Of a DNA stretch of 64,000 bases, positions 54,016 through 63,549 are shown piece after piece. Both the position numbers and the translations under genes were made by a program. The first letter of the stretch is position 1. Each line of letters opens with the position of its first letter. Source of the stretch: an uncultured Siphonobacter sp. (GTDB lineage Bacteria; Bacteroidota; Bacteroidia; Cytophagales; Spirosomataceae); contig CAJYHS010000204.1 in NCBI GenBank assembly GCA_913774715.1, positions 62,001-126,000 on the forward strand. Direction: 5' to 3'. The notes below the pieces were generated by a model that worked only from the letters and a program-made list of their open reading frames with translations, had not been told where the DNA came from and did no database searches.

Positions 54016-55338
54016 TTAAATAGTCGATACGCTTTCGGTAGTTCTACCTTGAACGCGACCTGATTTCATTAATCCCTCATAGCGACGCATGAGAAGATAA
54101 CTTTCAATTTGCTGCAATGTATCTAATACTACACCTACCAGAATCAGTAAAGATGTACCACCGAAGAATTGAGCAAACCCTTGAGATATACCGAATAGAC
54201 GAGCGATAGATGGCATCACTGCCACTAAGGCCAGCATAATAGCTCCGGGGAGGGTAATACGGTCTAGGATCTGTCCGATAAATTCTGACGTTTCAAAACC
54301 AGGTTTCACACCAGGAATAAAACCTCCACTTCTCTTCATATCATCCGCAATCTGTTGAGGATTCACGGAAATAGCTGTATAGAAGTAGGTAAATACAATA
54401 ATCAGAAAGCCGAACAGAACATTATACTGCCAGTGGTCATAGCTATTGAATGCCTGAGCAATCGATTGAGCTGTATCACTTTTTTCAGCAAAATAACCGG
54501 CTACTAAACCTGGAACGAACATCAAAGCCTGAGCAAAAATGATAGGCATTACACCTGCTGCATTCAGCTTTAAAGGAATGTATTGACGCTGTCCACCTAC
54601 TACTTTATTACCTACTACCTGCTTGGCATATTGTACGGGAATTCTACGGGTAGCCTGAGTGATTAGAACGGCACCCATTACTACGAAGTAAAGAGCCACT
54701 AATTCAATCACGAAAATCAGAGCACCGCCGCCCCCTCTTGACGCACCTTCCTGAAACAATGCTACAGGGAAGCGAGCTACAATACCAATCATAATCAGTA
54801 GTGAGATACCATTACCAATACCTTTATCAGTGATACGCTCGCCCATCCACATACAGAAGATAGTGCCGGAAATCAGGATAATGGTTGAATAGATAGTAAA
54901 CCAACTACGCTCAATCATCAGAGCTTCCGCAGGAATCTGCGACTGAGTATAAGCAATTGCTTGGGCAGTAGTTACGAAAATGGTTAAAACCCGGGTAATC
55001 TGGTTAAGCTTACGCCGACCGGATTCTCCGTCCTTTTGCATTTTCTGGAAATAAGGTAATGCAATGGTCAACAGCTGAATTGCAATAGACGCCGAGATAT
55101 AGGGCATAATCCCTAAAGCGAAAATCGAAGCGTTTTGAAAAGCACCTCCAGAAAAGGTATTAATCAAATCGAGCAATCCATTTCCCTGACCTTTAGGTAG
55201 TCGAGCTGGATCAATACCAGGCAAGACAATAATTGACCCTATACGATAAACAGTAATGAACAACAGAGTGTTGAGGATCCGGGTCCGGAGTTCCTCAATG
55301 GACCAAATGTTCTTGAGTGTAGTTATAAACTTGTTCAT
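54016..55338 (-). CDS. secY: Protein translocase subunit SecY
   Basis: 440 residues with ten transmembrane segments. Blocks include YRIGSIIVLPGIDPARLPKG, NTFSGGAFQNASIFALGIMPYISASI and GIGNGISLLIMIGIVARFP. It forms the channel for protein export and membrane insertion. Standard place between rplO and map. Confidence 0.97.
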   Translation of the reverse strand: MNKFITTLKNIWSIEELRTRILNTLLFITVYRIGSIIVLPGIDPARLPKGQGNGLLDLINTFSGGAFQNASIFALGIMPYISASIAIQLLTIALPYFQKMQKDGESGRRKLNQITRVLTIFVTTAQAIAYTQSQIPAEALMIERSWFTIYSTIILISGTIFCMWMGERITDKGIGNGISLLIMIGIVARFPVALFQEGASRGGGGALIFVIELVALYFVVMGAVLITQATRRIPVQYAKQVVGNKVVGGQRQYIPLKLNAAGVMPIIFAQALMFVPGLVAGYFAEKSDTAQSIAQAFNSYDHWQYNVLFGFLIIVFTYFYTAISVNPQQIADDMKRSGGFIPGVKPGFETSEFIGQILDRITLPGAIMLALVAVMPSIARLFGISQGFAQFFGGTSLLILVGVVLDTLQQIESYLLMRRYEGLMKSGRVQGRTTESVSTI

Positions 55339-55378
55339 TCCAGCGAGGATTCAAATTCACCTGTCGTTCTACCGGATA

Positions 55379-55825
55379 CTAAACCGTAACGGCTTTACCA
55401 CCTGCTTTTTCGATAGCTTCAGCAGCAGTTTTAGAGAAAGCGTGAGCCTTAATTTCTAAAGCTGACTTCACTTCTCCACGGCTCAAAACTTTAACGAGGT
55501 CGTTCTTGCCAACCAAACCGTTATTGTAGAGCAGTTCGAGATCAACAATCGTGGCGTTTGTTTTTTCAACCAGTGATTGAATAGCATCCAGGTTAATACC
55601 TTTATATTCAACACGATTCAGGTTGTTAAAACCAAACTTAGGTACACGACGTTGTAAAGGCATTTGACCACCTTCGAAACCTCTTTTACGGCTGTAGCCA
55701 GAACGAGACTGAGCTCCTTTGTGACCGCGAGCAGCAGTAGCTCCTTTACCAGAGCCTTGTCCACGACCCACACGCTTTCCTACTTTCGTAGAACCGGGGG
55801 CTGGTTTCAAATTGCTAAGATTCAT
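55379..55825 (-). CDS. rplO: 50S ribosomal protein L15
   Basis: 148 residues. The Gly-rich basic N-terminus ([20 protein letters not shown]) and [25 protein letters not shown] block are typical. It binds 23S rRNA late in assembly. Confidence 0.97.
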   Translation of the reverse strand: MNLSNLKPAPGSTKVGKRVGRGQGSGKGATAARGHKGAQSRSGYSRKRGFEGGQMPLQRRVPKFGFNNLNRVEYKGINLDAIQSLVEKTNATIVDLELLYNNGLVGKNDLVKVLSRGEVKSALEIKAHAFSKTAAEAIEKAGGKAVTV

Positions 55826-55872
55826 TTTAGTATTGATTCAAAGAGTAAAACAGTTGTTTACCCACTGAGTTC

Positions 55873-56052
55873 TTAGATTTCTTCTACTTGAATGAGGTGA
55901 CTCACCTTACGAATCATACCTGCAATGGCATCATTCAGCTCGACTTCCACACTCCGATTGATTTTGCCCAAACCCAGGGCTTTGATAGTACGCTTTTGGT
56001 TTTCAGGACGTTCAATCGTGCTGCGAACCTGAGTAAGTTTAACCTTTGCCAT
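55873..56052 (-). CDS. rpmD: 50S ribosomal protein L30
   Basis: 59 residues from ATG 56052, stop at 55875-55873. MAKVKLTQVRSTIERPENQK is the L30 start (usual: K-I-T-L-v-rS-IgrpekqrrTv), followed by ALGLGKIN and DAIAGMIRKVSHLI. It lies between rpsE and rplO, as expected. Confidence 0.95.
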   Translation of the reverse strand: MAKVKLTQVRSTIERPENQKRTIKALGLGKINRSVEVELNDAIAGMIRKVSHLIQVEEI

Positions 56053-56060
56053 TTCTTTAA

Positions 56061-56120
56061 AGTTCTTTGTCTTTAATTCTTTATCCCTAAAAATTTATCA
56101 GAGATAAAGAACTAAGAACT
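56061..56120 (-). repeat. Two-part hairpin in the rpsE-rpmD spacer
   Basis: AGTTCTT (56061-56067) pairs with AAGAACT (56114-56120), and inside it TTCTTTATC (56077-56085) pairs with GATAAAGAA (56103-56111). Confidence 0.55.
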
Positions 56121-56127
56121 CTATGAC

Positions 56128-56640
56128 TTATCCATTAAATACTGTTGTTAACTTCACTCCACGTTGACGAGCAACCTCATGAGGTGCACGCATTTTGAGT
56201 AAAGCATCTACCGTAGCTTTTACTACGTTGTGAGGATTCGAAGATCCCTTTGATTTCGCTAATACGTCGCGAATACCAGCACTTTCCAGTACGGCACGCA
56301 TAGCACCACCAGCGATAACACCTGTACCAGGGGCTGCAGGCTTCAGGAGTACGAAACCACCTGAAAACTTACCTTCCATATCGTGAGGTACTGTATGCTT
56401 CAACAGGGGAACTTGTACGATATTTTTCTTAGCGTCCTCGATTCCTTTTGCGATTGCGTCTGTTACTTCATTAGCTTTACCTAAGCCGTAACCAACCACG
56501 CCCTTGCCATCACCAACAACTACGATAGCAGAGAAGCTAAAGCGACGACCGCCTTTTACTACTTTGGCTACACGGTTGATAGCAACAACACGTTCCTTCA
56601 ACTCTGACTCGTTATACTTAGTAGGTCTGTTCGTTTGCAT
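56128..56640 (-). CDS. rpsE: 30S ribosomal protein S5
   Basis: 170 residues. The N-terminal dsRNA-binding-like part ([43 protein letters not shown]) and the C-terminal half ([20 protein letters not shown]) are standard. It helps keep decoding accurate at the mRNA entry tunnel. Confidence 0.97.
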   Translation of the reverse strand: MQTNRPTKYNESELKERVVAINRVAKVVKGGRRFSFSAIVVVGDGKGVVGYGLGKANEVTDAIAKGIEDAKKNIVQVPLLKHTVPHDMEGKFSGGFVLLKPAAPGTGVIAGGAMRAVLESAGIRDVLAKSKGSSNPHNVVKATVDALLKMRAPHEVARQRGVKLTTVFNG

Positions 56641-56652
56641 GATTCTTTGAAA

Positions 56653-57000
56653 TTAGAATTGAAGTCCTCCTTCACGGGCTCCATCAGCTACTGCTTTAAC
56701 TTTCCCGTGATACAGGTAACCGTTCCGGTCAAAGATTACAGCTTCAATACCTGCAGCTTTTGCTTTTTCGGCTACTTTCAAGCCTACTTGCTTTGCCGCT
56801 TCAACATTATTTCCCTGAACACCTAATTCAAAAGAAGAGAAAGCAGCGATTGTCTTGCCAGCTTCGTCATCAATGATCTGAGCATAAACACCTTTATTAG
56901 AACGGAATACCGTTAAACGTGGACGCTCAGGTGTACCAGCTATTTTACTACGGATGCTACGCTTAATCCGTAACCGCCGAGAGTCTTTAGTAGTTGCCAT
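56653..57000 (-). CDS. rplR: 50S ribosomal protein L18
   Basis: 115 residues. [20 protein letters not shown] and [20 protein letters not shown] are typical, ending [20 protein letters not shown]. It binds 5S rRNA with L5. Confidence 0.97.
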   Translation of the reverse strand: MATTKDSRRLRIKRSIRSKIAGTPERPRLTVFRSNKGVYAQIIDDEAGKTIAAFSSFELGVQGNNVEAAKQVGLKVAEKAKAAGIEAVIFDRNGYLYHGKVKAVADGAREGGLQF

Positions 57001-57041
57001 TTTTTACTTTGATTTTGTGGATTACCGACCCACTACGTTGA

Positions 57042-57088
57042 AATAAAAAGCTTTAAATACTTCTAGGAAGCGTTTAAAGCTTTTTATT
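57042..57088 (-). repeat. Long hairpin in the rplF-rplR spacer
   Basis: AATAAAAAGCTTTAAA (57042-57057) and its exact complement (57073-57088), 16 bp. The 15-base loop itself holds CTTC/GAAG, so the stem can extend inwards. Confidence 0.7.
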
Positions 57089-57094
57089 AATAAT

Positions 57095-57649
57095 TTATTT
57101 TTTACCAGCCGCTTTACCAGCTTTACGACGCACGAATTCACCAGTGAAGCGAATACCTTTGCCTTTGTAAGGCTCAACTTTACGCAGAGACTTAATTTTG
57201 GCAGCGACCTGGCCGATCAGTTGCTTATCAATACCTTCCAAAACCACTTTTGGGTTTTGACCTTTTTCCATTGCTGTAGTAACCTTCAATTCAGAAGGAA
57301 TAGCAACGAAAATGCTGTGAGAGTAGCCTAAAGCTAATTCAAGGATATTACCTTGGTTAGAAGCTTTATAACCAACCCCAACGATTTCCATTTCCGTACG
57401 GTAACCGGTGCTAACACCTACTACCATGTTGTTAATCAGGGCACGGTACAGACCGTGAAGTGCCTTGTGGCGTTTTTGCTCGGTAGGGCGAACCACTTGT
57501 AACTCGCTTCCTTCGATTTCTACCGTGATATCTGGGTCGATAGCTTGTGACAGTTCCCCTTTAGGTCCTTTAACAGTAACCAGGCTTTTGTCAACGTTTA
57601 CCGTTACGCCAGCAGGCAGAGTGATGATTTTTTTACCAATGCGTGACAT
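57095..57649 (-). CDS. rplF: 50S ribosomal protein L6
   Basis: 184 residues made of two repeated alpha/beta domains. MSRIGKKIITLPAGVTVNVD and the end RKVEPYKGKGIRFTGEFVRR-K are the family marks. It lies near the GTPase-associated centre. Confidence 0.97.
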   Translation of the reverse strand: MSRIGKKIITLPAGVTVNVDKSLVTVKGPKGELSQAIDPDITVEIEGSELQVVRPTEQKRHKALHGLYRALINNMVVGVSTGYRTEMEIVGVGYKASNQGNILELALGYSHSIFVAIPSELKVTTAMEKGQNPKVVLEGIDKQLIGQVAAKIKSLRKVEPYKGKGIRFTGEFVRRKAGKAAGKK

Positions 57650-57670
57650 GGTATCTTCTTTTAAAATGAA

Positions 57671-57709
57671 TTAGCGGAGGTTTTCAGTGGTAAGATTACC
57701 CTCCGCTAA
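57671..57709 (-). repeat. Hairpin in the rpsH-rplF spacer
   Basis: TTAGCGGAGG (57671-57680) and CCTCCGCTAA (57700-57709), perfect 10 bp, 19-base loop. Confidence 0.6.
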
Positions 57710-57721
57710 CTCAAATGTTAA

Positions 57722-58117
57722 TTAATAAACGTAGCAAAGTACTTCGCCGCCCACATTCAGGGTACGAGCTTCTTTGTCCGTCATAACTCCTTTCGACGTT
57801 GAAAGAATAGCGATGCCTAAACCATTCAACACCCGAGGAAGTTCTTTAGAACCAGTGTACTTGCGAAGACCGGGCTTACTGATCCGGGTTAACTTCACAA
57901 TAGCCGACTGTTTCGTCAGGGGATTGTATTTTAAGGCAACTTTGATGGTTCCTTGTACGGAAGCCTCATCGTCGAATTTGTAACTTTGAATATAGCCTTT
58001 CTCAAAAAGAACTTTTGTAATCTCTTTCTTGAGATTGGAAGCCGGGATCTCGACGATTCTGTGGCGAGCCTTGATGGCATTCCTCAGACGGGTCAAGTAA
58101 TCTGCAATCGGATCCAT
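57722..58117 (-). CDS. rpsH: 30S ribosomal protein S8
   Basis: 131 residues. DPIADYLTRLRNAIKARHRI at the start and GIAILSTSKGVMTDKEARTL near the end are typical. A primary binder of the 16S central domain; in E. coli S8 represses the spc operon. Confidence 0.97.
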   Translation of the reverse strand: MDPIADYLTRLRNAIKARHRIVEIPASNLKKEITKVLFEKGYIQSYKFDDEASVQGTIKVALKYNPLTKQSAIVKLTRISKPGLRKYTGSKELPRVLNGLGIAILSTSKGVMTDKEARTLNVGGEVLCYVY

Positions 58118-58192
58118 GAAAGAATATGATTTTGCTACGGGCCGCTCAAACGGCTCGCAAAATTAGAGAATCAAAATGGATACACCAAAAAA

Positions 58193-58462
58193 TTACCAGC
58201 TGGATTTTGTTACGCCCGGAATTTTTCCATCAGAAGCCATTTGACGGAACGTAACACGGCTGATACCAAACTTCCGCATGTAACCTCTTGGACGACCGGT
58301 CAGTTTGCAACGATTATGCAAACGTACGGGGGAAGCGTTACGGGGAAGTTTATCGAGACCTTCGTAATCGCCGGCCTCCTTAAGAGCTTTGCGTTTAGCT
58401 GCATACTTAGCTACCAGACGCTCGCGTTTCCGCTCTCTTGCTTTGACTGATTCTTTTGCCAT
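58193..58462 (-). CDS. rpsN: 30S ribosomal protein S14
   Basis: 89 residues, the long zinc-free form: no CxxC pairs in [20 protein letters not shown]. The end [20 protein letters not shown] is conserved. It completes the 30S head. Confidence 0.97.
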   Translation of the reverse strand: MAKESVKARERKRERLVAKYAAKRKALKEAGDYEGLDKLPRNASPVRLHNRCKLTGRPRGYMRKFGISRVTFRQMASDGKIPGVTKSSW

Positions 58463-58476
58463 TTTGTTTGCTTATA

Positions 58477-58520
58477 ATTGGTCCCCGTCCTTTTCAGAAT
58501 TGAAGTAACGGGGGATCAAT
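58477..58520 (-). repeat. Hairpin in the rplE-rpsN spacer
   Basis: ATTGGTCCCCGT (58477-58488) against ACGGGGGATCAAT (58508-58520), about 11 pairs with one bulge. Confidence 0.45.
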
Positions 58521-58522
58521 AA

Positions 58523-59077
58523 TTACTTTTTTTGTCCAGCAAAGGGCATTCCTAAAGCTTTCAGCAGTTCTAAGCTTTCAGCATCAGAGTTAGCTGTAGT
58601 AACGAACGTAATATCCATACCTGAGATTTTCTGAACCTTATCGATTGAGATTTCAGGGAAGATGATTTGTTCTTTCACACCTAAAGTGTAGTTACCACGA
58701 CCATCAAAACCTTTGTCGCTAATTCCTTTGAAGTCACGAACGCGAGGCAGAGCGATTGCGGTCAGACGATCCAGGAATTCGTACATTTTTTCACCACGAA
58801 GCGTAACTTTCGCTCCGATAGGCATGTTCTCGCGAAGCTTGAAGTTAGAAATTGCTTTCTTAGAGATCGTTGCTACGGCTTTTTGACCAGAGATAATCGT
58901 AAGCTCTTCTACGCCTACGTCTACTAGTTTCTTATCAGCAACAGCGGCACCAATACCTTTATTGATCACAATTTTTTCCAGTTTCGGTACTTGCATCACC
59001 GATTGGTACTGGAACTTCTCCTTCAACGCAGGAACTACTTCGTCAAAGTACTTTTCTTTTAATCTGGGAGTTGCCAT
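58523..59077 (-). CDS. rplE: 50S ribosomal protein L5
   Basis: 184 residues. [38 protein letters not shown] and [20 protein letters not shown] are family blocks. It binds 5S rRNA with L18 and forms an inter-subunit bridge. Confidence 0.97.
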   Translation of the reverse strand: MATPRLKEKYFDEVVPALKEKFQYQSVMQVPKLEKIVINKGIGAAVADKKLVDVGVEELTIISGQKAVATISKKAISNFKLRENMPIGAKVTLRGEKMYEFLDRLTAIALPRVRDFKGISDKGFDGRGNYTLGVKEQIIFPEISIDKVQKISGMDITFVTTANSDAESLELLKALGMPFAGQKK

Positions 59078-59124
59078 TGATGCGAATGGTTTGTGGATTT
59101 CCGACCCACGATTTGAAATGGAAA

Positions 59125-59152
59125 CTAAAAACCGGGTGAATCCGATTTTTAG
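59125..59152 (-). repeat. Hairpin in the rplX-rplE spacer
   Basis: CTAAAAACCGG (59125-59135) and CCGATTTTTAG (59142-59152), 11 bp with one mismatch that is a U-G pair in the sense RNA; 6-base loop. Confidence 0.6.
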
Positions 59153-59156
59153 CTAA

Positions 59157-59489
59157 TTAAATGAGGTTTCCGCTTTTCTTGCTGTAACGTTGGGACTTGC
59201 CCTTTTCGTTCTGCTTGCGGCCCGTGCGGGAAGCTTGTCCGGTTTTCGTGTCTACCACTTGCAGATTGCTAACGTGGATAGGACTTTCGATTTCCTTGAT
59301 TTCTCCCTGAGGGTTAGTCGCTGAAGGTTTTACGTGTTTTTTAACCAAGTTAACACCTTCAATGATAGCCCGTTGCTTTTCGCGGTCTACAGATTTGATA
59401 ACGCCTTGTTTTCCTTTGGCGTCACCGGCGATTACTAAAACAGTATCACCACTGCGGACGTGAAGCTTCACTTGCTTTTGCTTTTCCAT
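59157..59489 (-). CDS. rplX: 50S ribosomal protein L24
   Basis: 110 residues. The KOW motif is seen in HVRSGDTVLVIAGDAKGKQG. GVNLVKKHVKPSATNPQGEI and SPIHVSNLQVVDTKTGQASR are family blocks. An early 23S assembly starter. Confidence 0.96.
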   Translation of the reverse strand: MEKQKQVKLHVRSGDTVLVIAGDAKGKQGVIKSVDREKQRAIIEGVNLVKKHVKPSATNPQGEIKEIESPIHVSNLQVVDTKTGQASRTGRKQNEKGKSQRYSKKSGNLI

Positions 59490-59519
59490 TGTTTGATTTC
59501 GTACGATTATCCTGAGTGA

Positions 59520-59888
59520 TTAGAGCACTTCAGGAGCCAGCGAAACAATTTTCATGAATTGCTTTTCACGCAATTCGCGAGCAACCGGTCCGAAGATCCG
59601 GGTACCCCGAGGTTCGTCCTGGTTATTCAGAAGTACGACGGCATTATCTTCAAAACGGATATAGGATCCATCTTTCCGGCGTATTTCTTTTTTCGTACGA
59701 ACCACAACGGCTTTAGACACCGTTCCCTTTTTCATGTTTGAAGAAGAGAGGGCTTGCTTTACGGTCACCACGACTTTATCGCCGATGGATGCATACCGCT
59801 TGCCCGTACCGCCCAACACACGGATTACTAGTACCTCTTTGGCACCACTATTGTCCGCTACGCTACATCTAGATTCTTGCTGAAGCAT
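59520..59888 (-). CDS. rplN: 50S ribosomal protein L14
   Basis: 122 residues of standard length. [20 protein letters not shown] and [20 protein letters not shown] are typical. It lies at the subunit interface. Confidence 0.97.
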   Translation of the reverse strand: MLQQESRCSVADNSGAKEVLVIRVLGGTGKRYASIGDKVVVTVKQALSSSNMKKGTVSKAVVVRTKKEIRRKDGSYIRFEDNAVVLLNNQDEPRGTRIFGPVARELREKQFMKIVSLAPEVL

Positions 59889-59904
59889 GTCTTTGCTGAG
59901 ATTT

Positions 59905-59963
59905 CAGTTTTTCAGTTTCCAGTTAAGATTTGTAACAATCCAGGCCTGTAAACTGAAAAACTG
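59905..59963 (-). repeat. Hairpin in the rpsQ-rplN spacer
   Basis: CAGTTTTTCAGTTT (59905-59918) and AAACTGAAAAACTG (59950-59963), perfect 14 bp, 31-base loop. Confidence 0.65.
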
Positions 59964-59968
59964 CCTGA

Positions 59969-60229
59969 TTACTTGGCTTTTTCGATGATTTCAACCAAAC
60001 GCCACCGTTTGTTTTTAGACAAGGGACGGGTTTCCATCACTTTAATAGTATCGCCGACGCCACAATCATTGTTTTCGTCGTGTACCATCAATTTGGTCGT
60101 TTTCTTTTGGAATTTACCGTAGATGGGGTGCTTCACTTTCCGCTCGACGGTAATTACAACCGACTTATCCATGCTGCTGGATACCACCCGACCAAATCTG
60201 ACTTTTCTGAGCTTACGTTCTACTTCCAT
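59969..60229 (-). CDS. rpsQ: 30S ribosomal protein S17
   Basis: 86 residues with an OB fold. [20 protein letters not shown] and [20 protein letters not shown] are diagnostic. A primary 16S rRNA binder. Confidence 0.97.
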   Translation of the reverse strand: MEVERKLRKVRFGRVVSSSMDKSVVITVERKVKHPIYGKFQKKTTKLMVHDENNDCGVGDTIKVMETRPLSKNKRWRLVEIIEKAK

Positions 60230-60263
60230 TGTGGAATTTGCTTTATGCCTGGTAAAGGCAGTT

Positions 60264-60446
60264 CTAGCGAGCGTTTAGTTCGGTCGTCATCCGGGCGATA
60301 AGCTTACGGGAAGTCCGAATACGCATCGGGTTTTCGATTGGAGAAATAGCATGAGCGAATTGTAAGCGGCTCAGTGCTTCTTTTTCCTGGGCGATTTGTT
60401 GACGGAGATCCTCCGTACTTAACGCCCGAATGTCTTGAATTTTCAT
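60264..60446 (-). CDS. rpmC: 50S ribosomal protein L29
   Basis: 60 residues, two long helices. [20 protein letters not shown] and [15 protein letters not shown] fit the family. It lies at the exit of the peptide tunnel. Confidence 0.96.
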   Translation of the reverse strand: MKIQDIRALSTEDLRQQIAQEKEALSRLQFAHAISPIENPMRIRTSRKLIARMTTELNAR

Positions 60447-60518
60447 TGTCTTAATGCAATTACGTTATCAGTTATCTACTGGGCTGTTTTCCATATGTTG
60501 GATAACAGTAACGAATCA

Positions 60519-60947
60519 CTAGTTAGCTGCTTCTTGGTAATCCCGACGAACTACGAATTTCGTGCGAAGGGGTAACTTTTGTGCTGCTAACCGGAGAGCT
60601 TCCTGAGCCAATTCCAAGGGAACACCGGTAGATTCAAAAAGAATGGTTCCGGGTTTTACGTTAGCTACCCAATACTCGGGAGCTCCTTTCCCTTTACCCA
60701 TCCGAACCTCTGCAGGTTTCTTAGTGATTGGTTTATCGGGGAAAATACGAATCCATACTTGGCCTTCCCGTTTCATTGCACGGGTAACGGCGATACGAGC
60801 CGCTTCAATCTGGCGAGCCGTGATACGGCCAGGTTCCAGAGATTTGATTGCAAACGAACCGAAAGAAATTTCATGGCCCCGCGTTGCAAGACCCTTAATC
60901 CGACCTTTCTGCTGTTTGCGGAATTTGGTTCTTCTAGGTTGTAACAT
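60519..60947 (-). CDS. rplP: 50S ribosomal protein L16
   Basis: 142 residues. [40 protein letters not shown] and [20 protein letters not shown] are family blocks. It helps shape the peptidyl-transferase centre. Confidence 0.97.
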   Translation of the reverse strand: MLQPRRTKFRKQQKGRIKGLATRGHEISFGSFAIKSLEPGRITARQIEAARIAVTRAMKREGQVWIRIFPDKPITKKPAEVRMGKGKGAPEYWVANVKPGTILFESTGVPLELAQEALRLAAQKLPLRTKFVVRRDYQEAAN

Positions 60948-60971
60948 GATCGTTAAGTTCTTTAGAGTCTG

Positions 60972-60992
60972 AAGTCATAATTGCTATGACTT
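60972..60992 (-). repeat. Hairpin in the rpsC-rplP spacer
   Basis: AAGTCATA (60972-60979) and TATGACTT (60985-60992), perfect 8 bp, 5-base loop. Confidence 0.5.
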
Positions 60993-61001
60993 ACAACCTA
61001 A

Positions 61002-61886
61002 TTAGCGACGTCCTCCCTGGCCACCGCCACGGTTTCCACCACCCTGGCCACCGCGATTGTTTCCACCGCGATTGTTGTTGTTACCGCCACGGTTGTTGTT
61101 ACCGCGTCCACGGTCGCCACCACCTTCACCACGACCGCGACGATTTCCACCATCACGATCATCACCACCGCGTCCGCCACGACGATCACCACGATCAGAA
61201 CCTCCACGAGCTTCAGCACCACCAGCGTTTAAGCCCGCGTTAACTACTGAAAGATCACGTTTGCCGTATACTTCTCCTTTGAAGACCCAGATCTTGATAC
61301 CGATCTTTCCGTATACAGTTTGAGCTTCTGAAATAGCGTAGTCGATGTCAGCACGTAATGTATGCAGAGGGACACGTCCTTCTTTATACTCTTCCGTACG
61401 AGCCATTTCAGCTCCACCTAAACGGCCTGACAAGCGAACTTTGATACCTTGTGCTCCTACCCGCATGGCTGAAGCAATAGCTTGCTTCATGGCACGACGG
61501 AAAGAGATACGAGCTTCTAACTGCTGGGCGATAGTCTCACCTACCAGTTTCGCATCGACTTCAGGACGCTTGATCTCAAAGATATTGATCTGAACATCTT
61601 TGCCAGTCAATTTCTTGAGCTCTTCTTTAATTTTATCGACTTCATTACCGCCTTTACCGATAACAACACCTGGACGAGCCGTGTTGATCGTTAAAGTTAC
61701 CCGCTTCAGCGTACGCTCGATGATTACTTTCGAGATCGCACCTTTAGGAATACGAGCAGCAATGTATTTACGAATCGTTTCGTCTTCTACCAGCTTTTCA
61801 GCGAAGTTCTTTCCACCGTACCAGTTGGATTCCCAACCACGTACAATACCCAGACGAAGACCTACAGGGTTTACCTTTTGTCCCAT
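61002..61886 (-). CDS. rpsC: 30S ribosomal protein S3 with RGG-rich C-terminal tail
   Basis: 294 residues; the usual length is ~210-240. The core has [20 protein letters not shown], the KH domain with [14 protein letters not shown], and the C-terminal domain [20 protein letters not shown]. From ~222 on, 73 residues are almost only Gly, Arg, Asn, Asp and Gln with many RGG/NRGG units ([24 protein letters not shown]). Such tails are disordered and bind RNA in other proteins; on S3 it would lie at the mRNA entry side. The tail is part of the frame and ends at the normal stop. Confidence 0.96.
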   Translation of the reverse strand: MGQKVNPVGLRLGIVRGWESNWYGGKNFAEKLVEDETIRKYIAARIPKGAISKVIIERTLKRVTLTINTARPGVVIGKGGNEVDKIKEELKKLTGKDVQINIFEIKRPEVDAKLVGETIAQQLEARISFRRAMKQAIASAMRVGAQGIKVRLSGRLGGAEMARTEEYKEGRVPLHTLRADIDYAISEAQTVYGKIGIKIWVFKGEVYGKRDLSVVNAGLNAGGAEARGGSDRGDRRGGRGGDDRDGGNRRGRGEGGGDRGRGNNNRGGNNNNRGGNNRGGQGGGNRGGGQGGRR

Positions 61887-61892
61887 GGTGTG

Positions 61893-62276
61893 TTACGCTT
61901 CCGTGTTTTCGGTTTTAGTTTCTTCTGCCTTGGCTTTACTAGCTACTACAAGCGTTACGTGATTGGAACGCTTACGTACCCGATATGCACGACCTTGTGG
62001 AGCCGGACGAAGACGTTTCAGGAATGCACCACCATCTACGAAAATAGTTTTTACGTAGAGATCAGCATCTTCCAGCTTTACTTCTTCGCCGAATTTCTCC
62101 TGCCAGTTTGCAATTGCCGACAGCAGCAACTTTTCCAGACGCGGAGAGCCCGACTTAGGCTGATATTTTAAAATCGCCAACGCTTTGTTTACTTTCTGGC
62201 CACGAATCAAATCGGCAACCAGACGCATTTTCTGAGGCGACGTCGGGACGTTATTAAGTTTTGCGATTGCTTCCAT
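61893..62276 (-). CDS. rplV: 50S ribosomal protein L22
   Basis: 127 residues. [40 protein letters not shown] and [16 protein letters not shown] (beta-hairpin lining the exit tunnel) are typical. Short acidic tail. It lies 6 bases before rpsC. Confidence 0.97.
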   Translation of the reverse strand: MEAIAKLNNVPTSPQKMRLVADLIRGQKVNKALAILKYQPKSGSPRLEKLLLSAIANWQEKFGEEVKLEDADLYVKTIFVDGGAFLKRLRPAPQGRAYRVRKRSNHVTLVVASKAKAEETKTENTEA

Positions 62277-62362
62277 TACTTAGTTGTCAGTTTTTGGTTC
62301 TTAGTTTTCAGTAACCAGTGATTAAGCATCCGTCAACTGAAGACTGCCAACTGTAAACTGGT

Positions 62363-62641
62363 TTATCGTTTTCCTTTGTCCTTTTTAGCGACGTGGCCAC
62401 GGAAATTACGAGTCGGAGCGAATTCGCCCAGTTTATGACCCACCATGTTTTCCGTCACGTACACAGGGATAAACTTGTTACCGTTATGCACGGCGAAAGT
62501 GTGACCCACGAAGTCAGGAGAAATCATCGAACGACGCGACCAGGTTTTGATAACCGATTTCTTTCCTGCTTCATTCATTACCTCCACTTTGTTGGAGAGG
62601 CGAAAATCAATATAGGGGCCTTTTTTAAGTGAACGTGCCAT
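62363..62641 (-). CDS. rpsS: 30S ribosomal protein S19
   Basis: 92 residues. [20 protein letters not shown] and [19 protein letters not shown] are diagnostic. Its ATG overlaps the rplB stop by one base, so the two are translationally coupled. Confidence 0.97.
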   Translation of the reverse strand: MARSLKKGPYIDFRLSNKVEVMNEAGKKSVIKTWSRRSMISPDFVGHTFAVHNGNKFIPVYVTENMVGHKLGEFAPTRNFRGHVAKKDKGKR

Positions 62642-63465
62642 TATTTCTTCCGCTTGCTAATGATTAACTTGTTGGATGCCTTCTTCTTGTCGCGAGTTTT
62701 CTTACCTTTCGCTAAGAGACCCGTACGTGAACGAGGGTGACCTCCTGAGGCCCGGCCTTCACCACCACCCATGGGGTGATCAACTGGGTTCATTGCTACA
62801 CCACGTACACGCGGACGACGACCTAACCAACGCTTACGACCCGCTTTACCCAGGCTTTCGTTCATGTGATCAGCGTTGGATACTGAACCTACGGTTGCAA
62901 TACCATTGCCTAATACCATGCGAGTTTCGCCGGATGGCAGTCGCAGAATTACATATTTTCCGTCACGACCTACAATCTGAGCGTAAGTTCCGGCACTACG
63001 GGCCAATTGGCCACCTTTACCAGGCTTTAACTCAATGTTGTGAACAATCGTACCGATAGGTAATGCAGAAAGTACTGATGCATTTCCTACTTCGGGAGCA
63101 ACACCTTCTCCAGACAAGATCGTCTGACCTACGGTCAAACCTTGAGGAGCAATGATATAGCGTTTTTCTCCGTCTGTATATTGAACTAAAGCGATACGAG
63201 CTGAACGGTTTGGATCATACTCGATTGTCTTTACTTCTGCGGCTACACCTTGTTTATCGCGTTTGAAATCGATAATACGGTATTTACGCTTGTGGCCACC
63301 ACCGATGTAACGCATGGCTCGGCGACCCTGATCATTACGACCACCTGATTTTTTCAGAGGCTCTAAGAGACTCTTCTCAGGTTTGCTAGCCGTAATCTCA
63401 TTGAACGTCGGGGCCGAACGAAAACGGGTTCCCGGCGTAACAGGCTTCAACTTCTTGATTGCCAT
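62641..63465 (-). CDS. rplB: 50S ribosomal protein L2
   Basis: 274 residues. It contains [20 protein letters not shown], the [20 protein letters not shown] signature and a basic tail. It is essential for subunit joining and peptidyl transfer. Order rplW-rplB-rpsS is standard. Confidence 0.97.
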   Translation of the reverse strand: MAIKKLKPVTPGTRFRSAPTFNEITASKPEKSLLEPLKKSGGRNDQGRRAMRYIGGGHKRKYRIIDFKRDKQGVAAEVKTIEYDPNRSARIALVQYTDGEKRYIIAPQGLTVGQTILSGEGVAPEVGNASVLSALPIGTIVHNIELKPGKGGQLARSAGTYAQIVGRDGKYVILRLPSGETRMVLGNGIATVGSVSNADHMNESLGKAGRKRWLGRRPRVRGVAMNPVDHPMGGGEGRASGGHPRSRTGLLAKGKKTRDKKKASNKLIISKRKK

Positions 63466-63549
63466 TGGGATTATTTGCTACGGTCAGGCTATGTCCTCCT
63501 ATGCCAGCCTAACCTGTTCAAAACGCATCCTGGAGGATGGGGATGTTTA

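Noticed and set aside
61002-61243. Possible repeat array or histidine-rich frames in the rpsC tail region
   Set aside because: The repeats are RGG codons of S3, and the other frames (His- or Pro/Arg-rich) are by-products of that composition.
63481-63549. Hairpin in the rplW-rplB spacer
   Set aside because: Only five-base stems (AGGCT/AGCCT, CATCC/GGATG) could be found.
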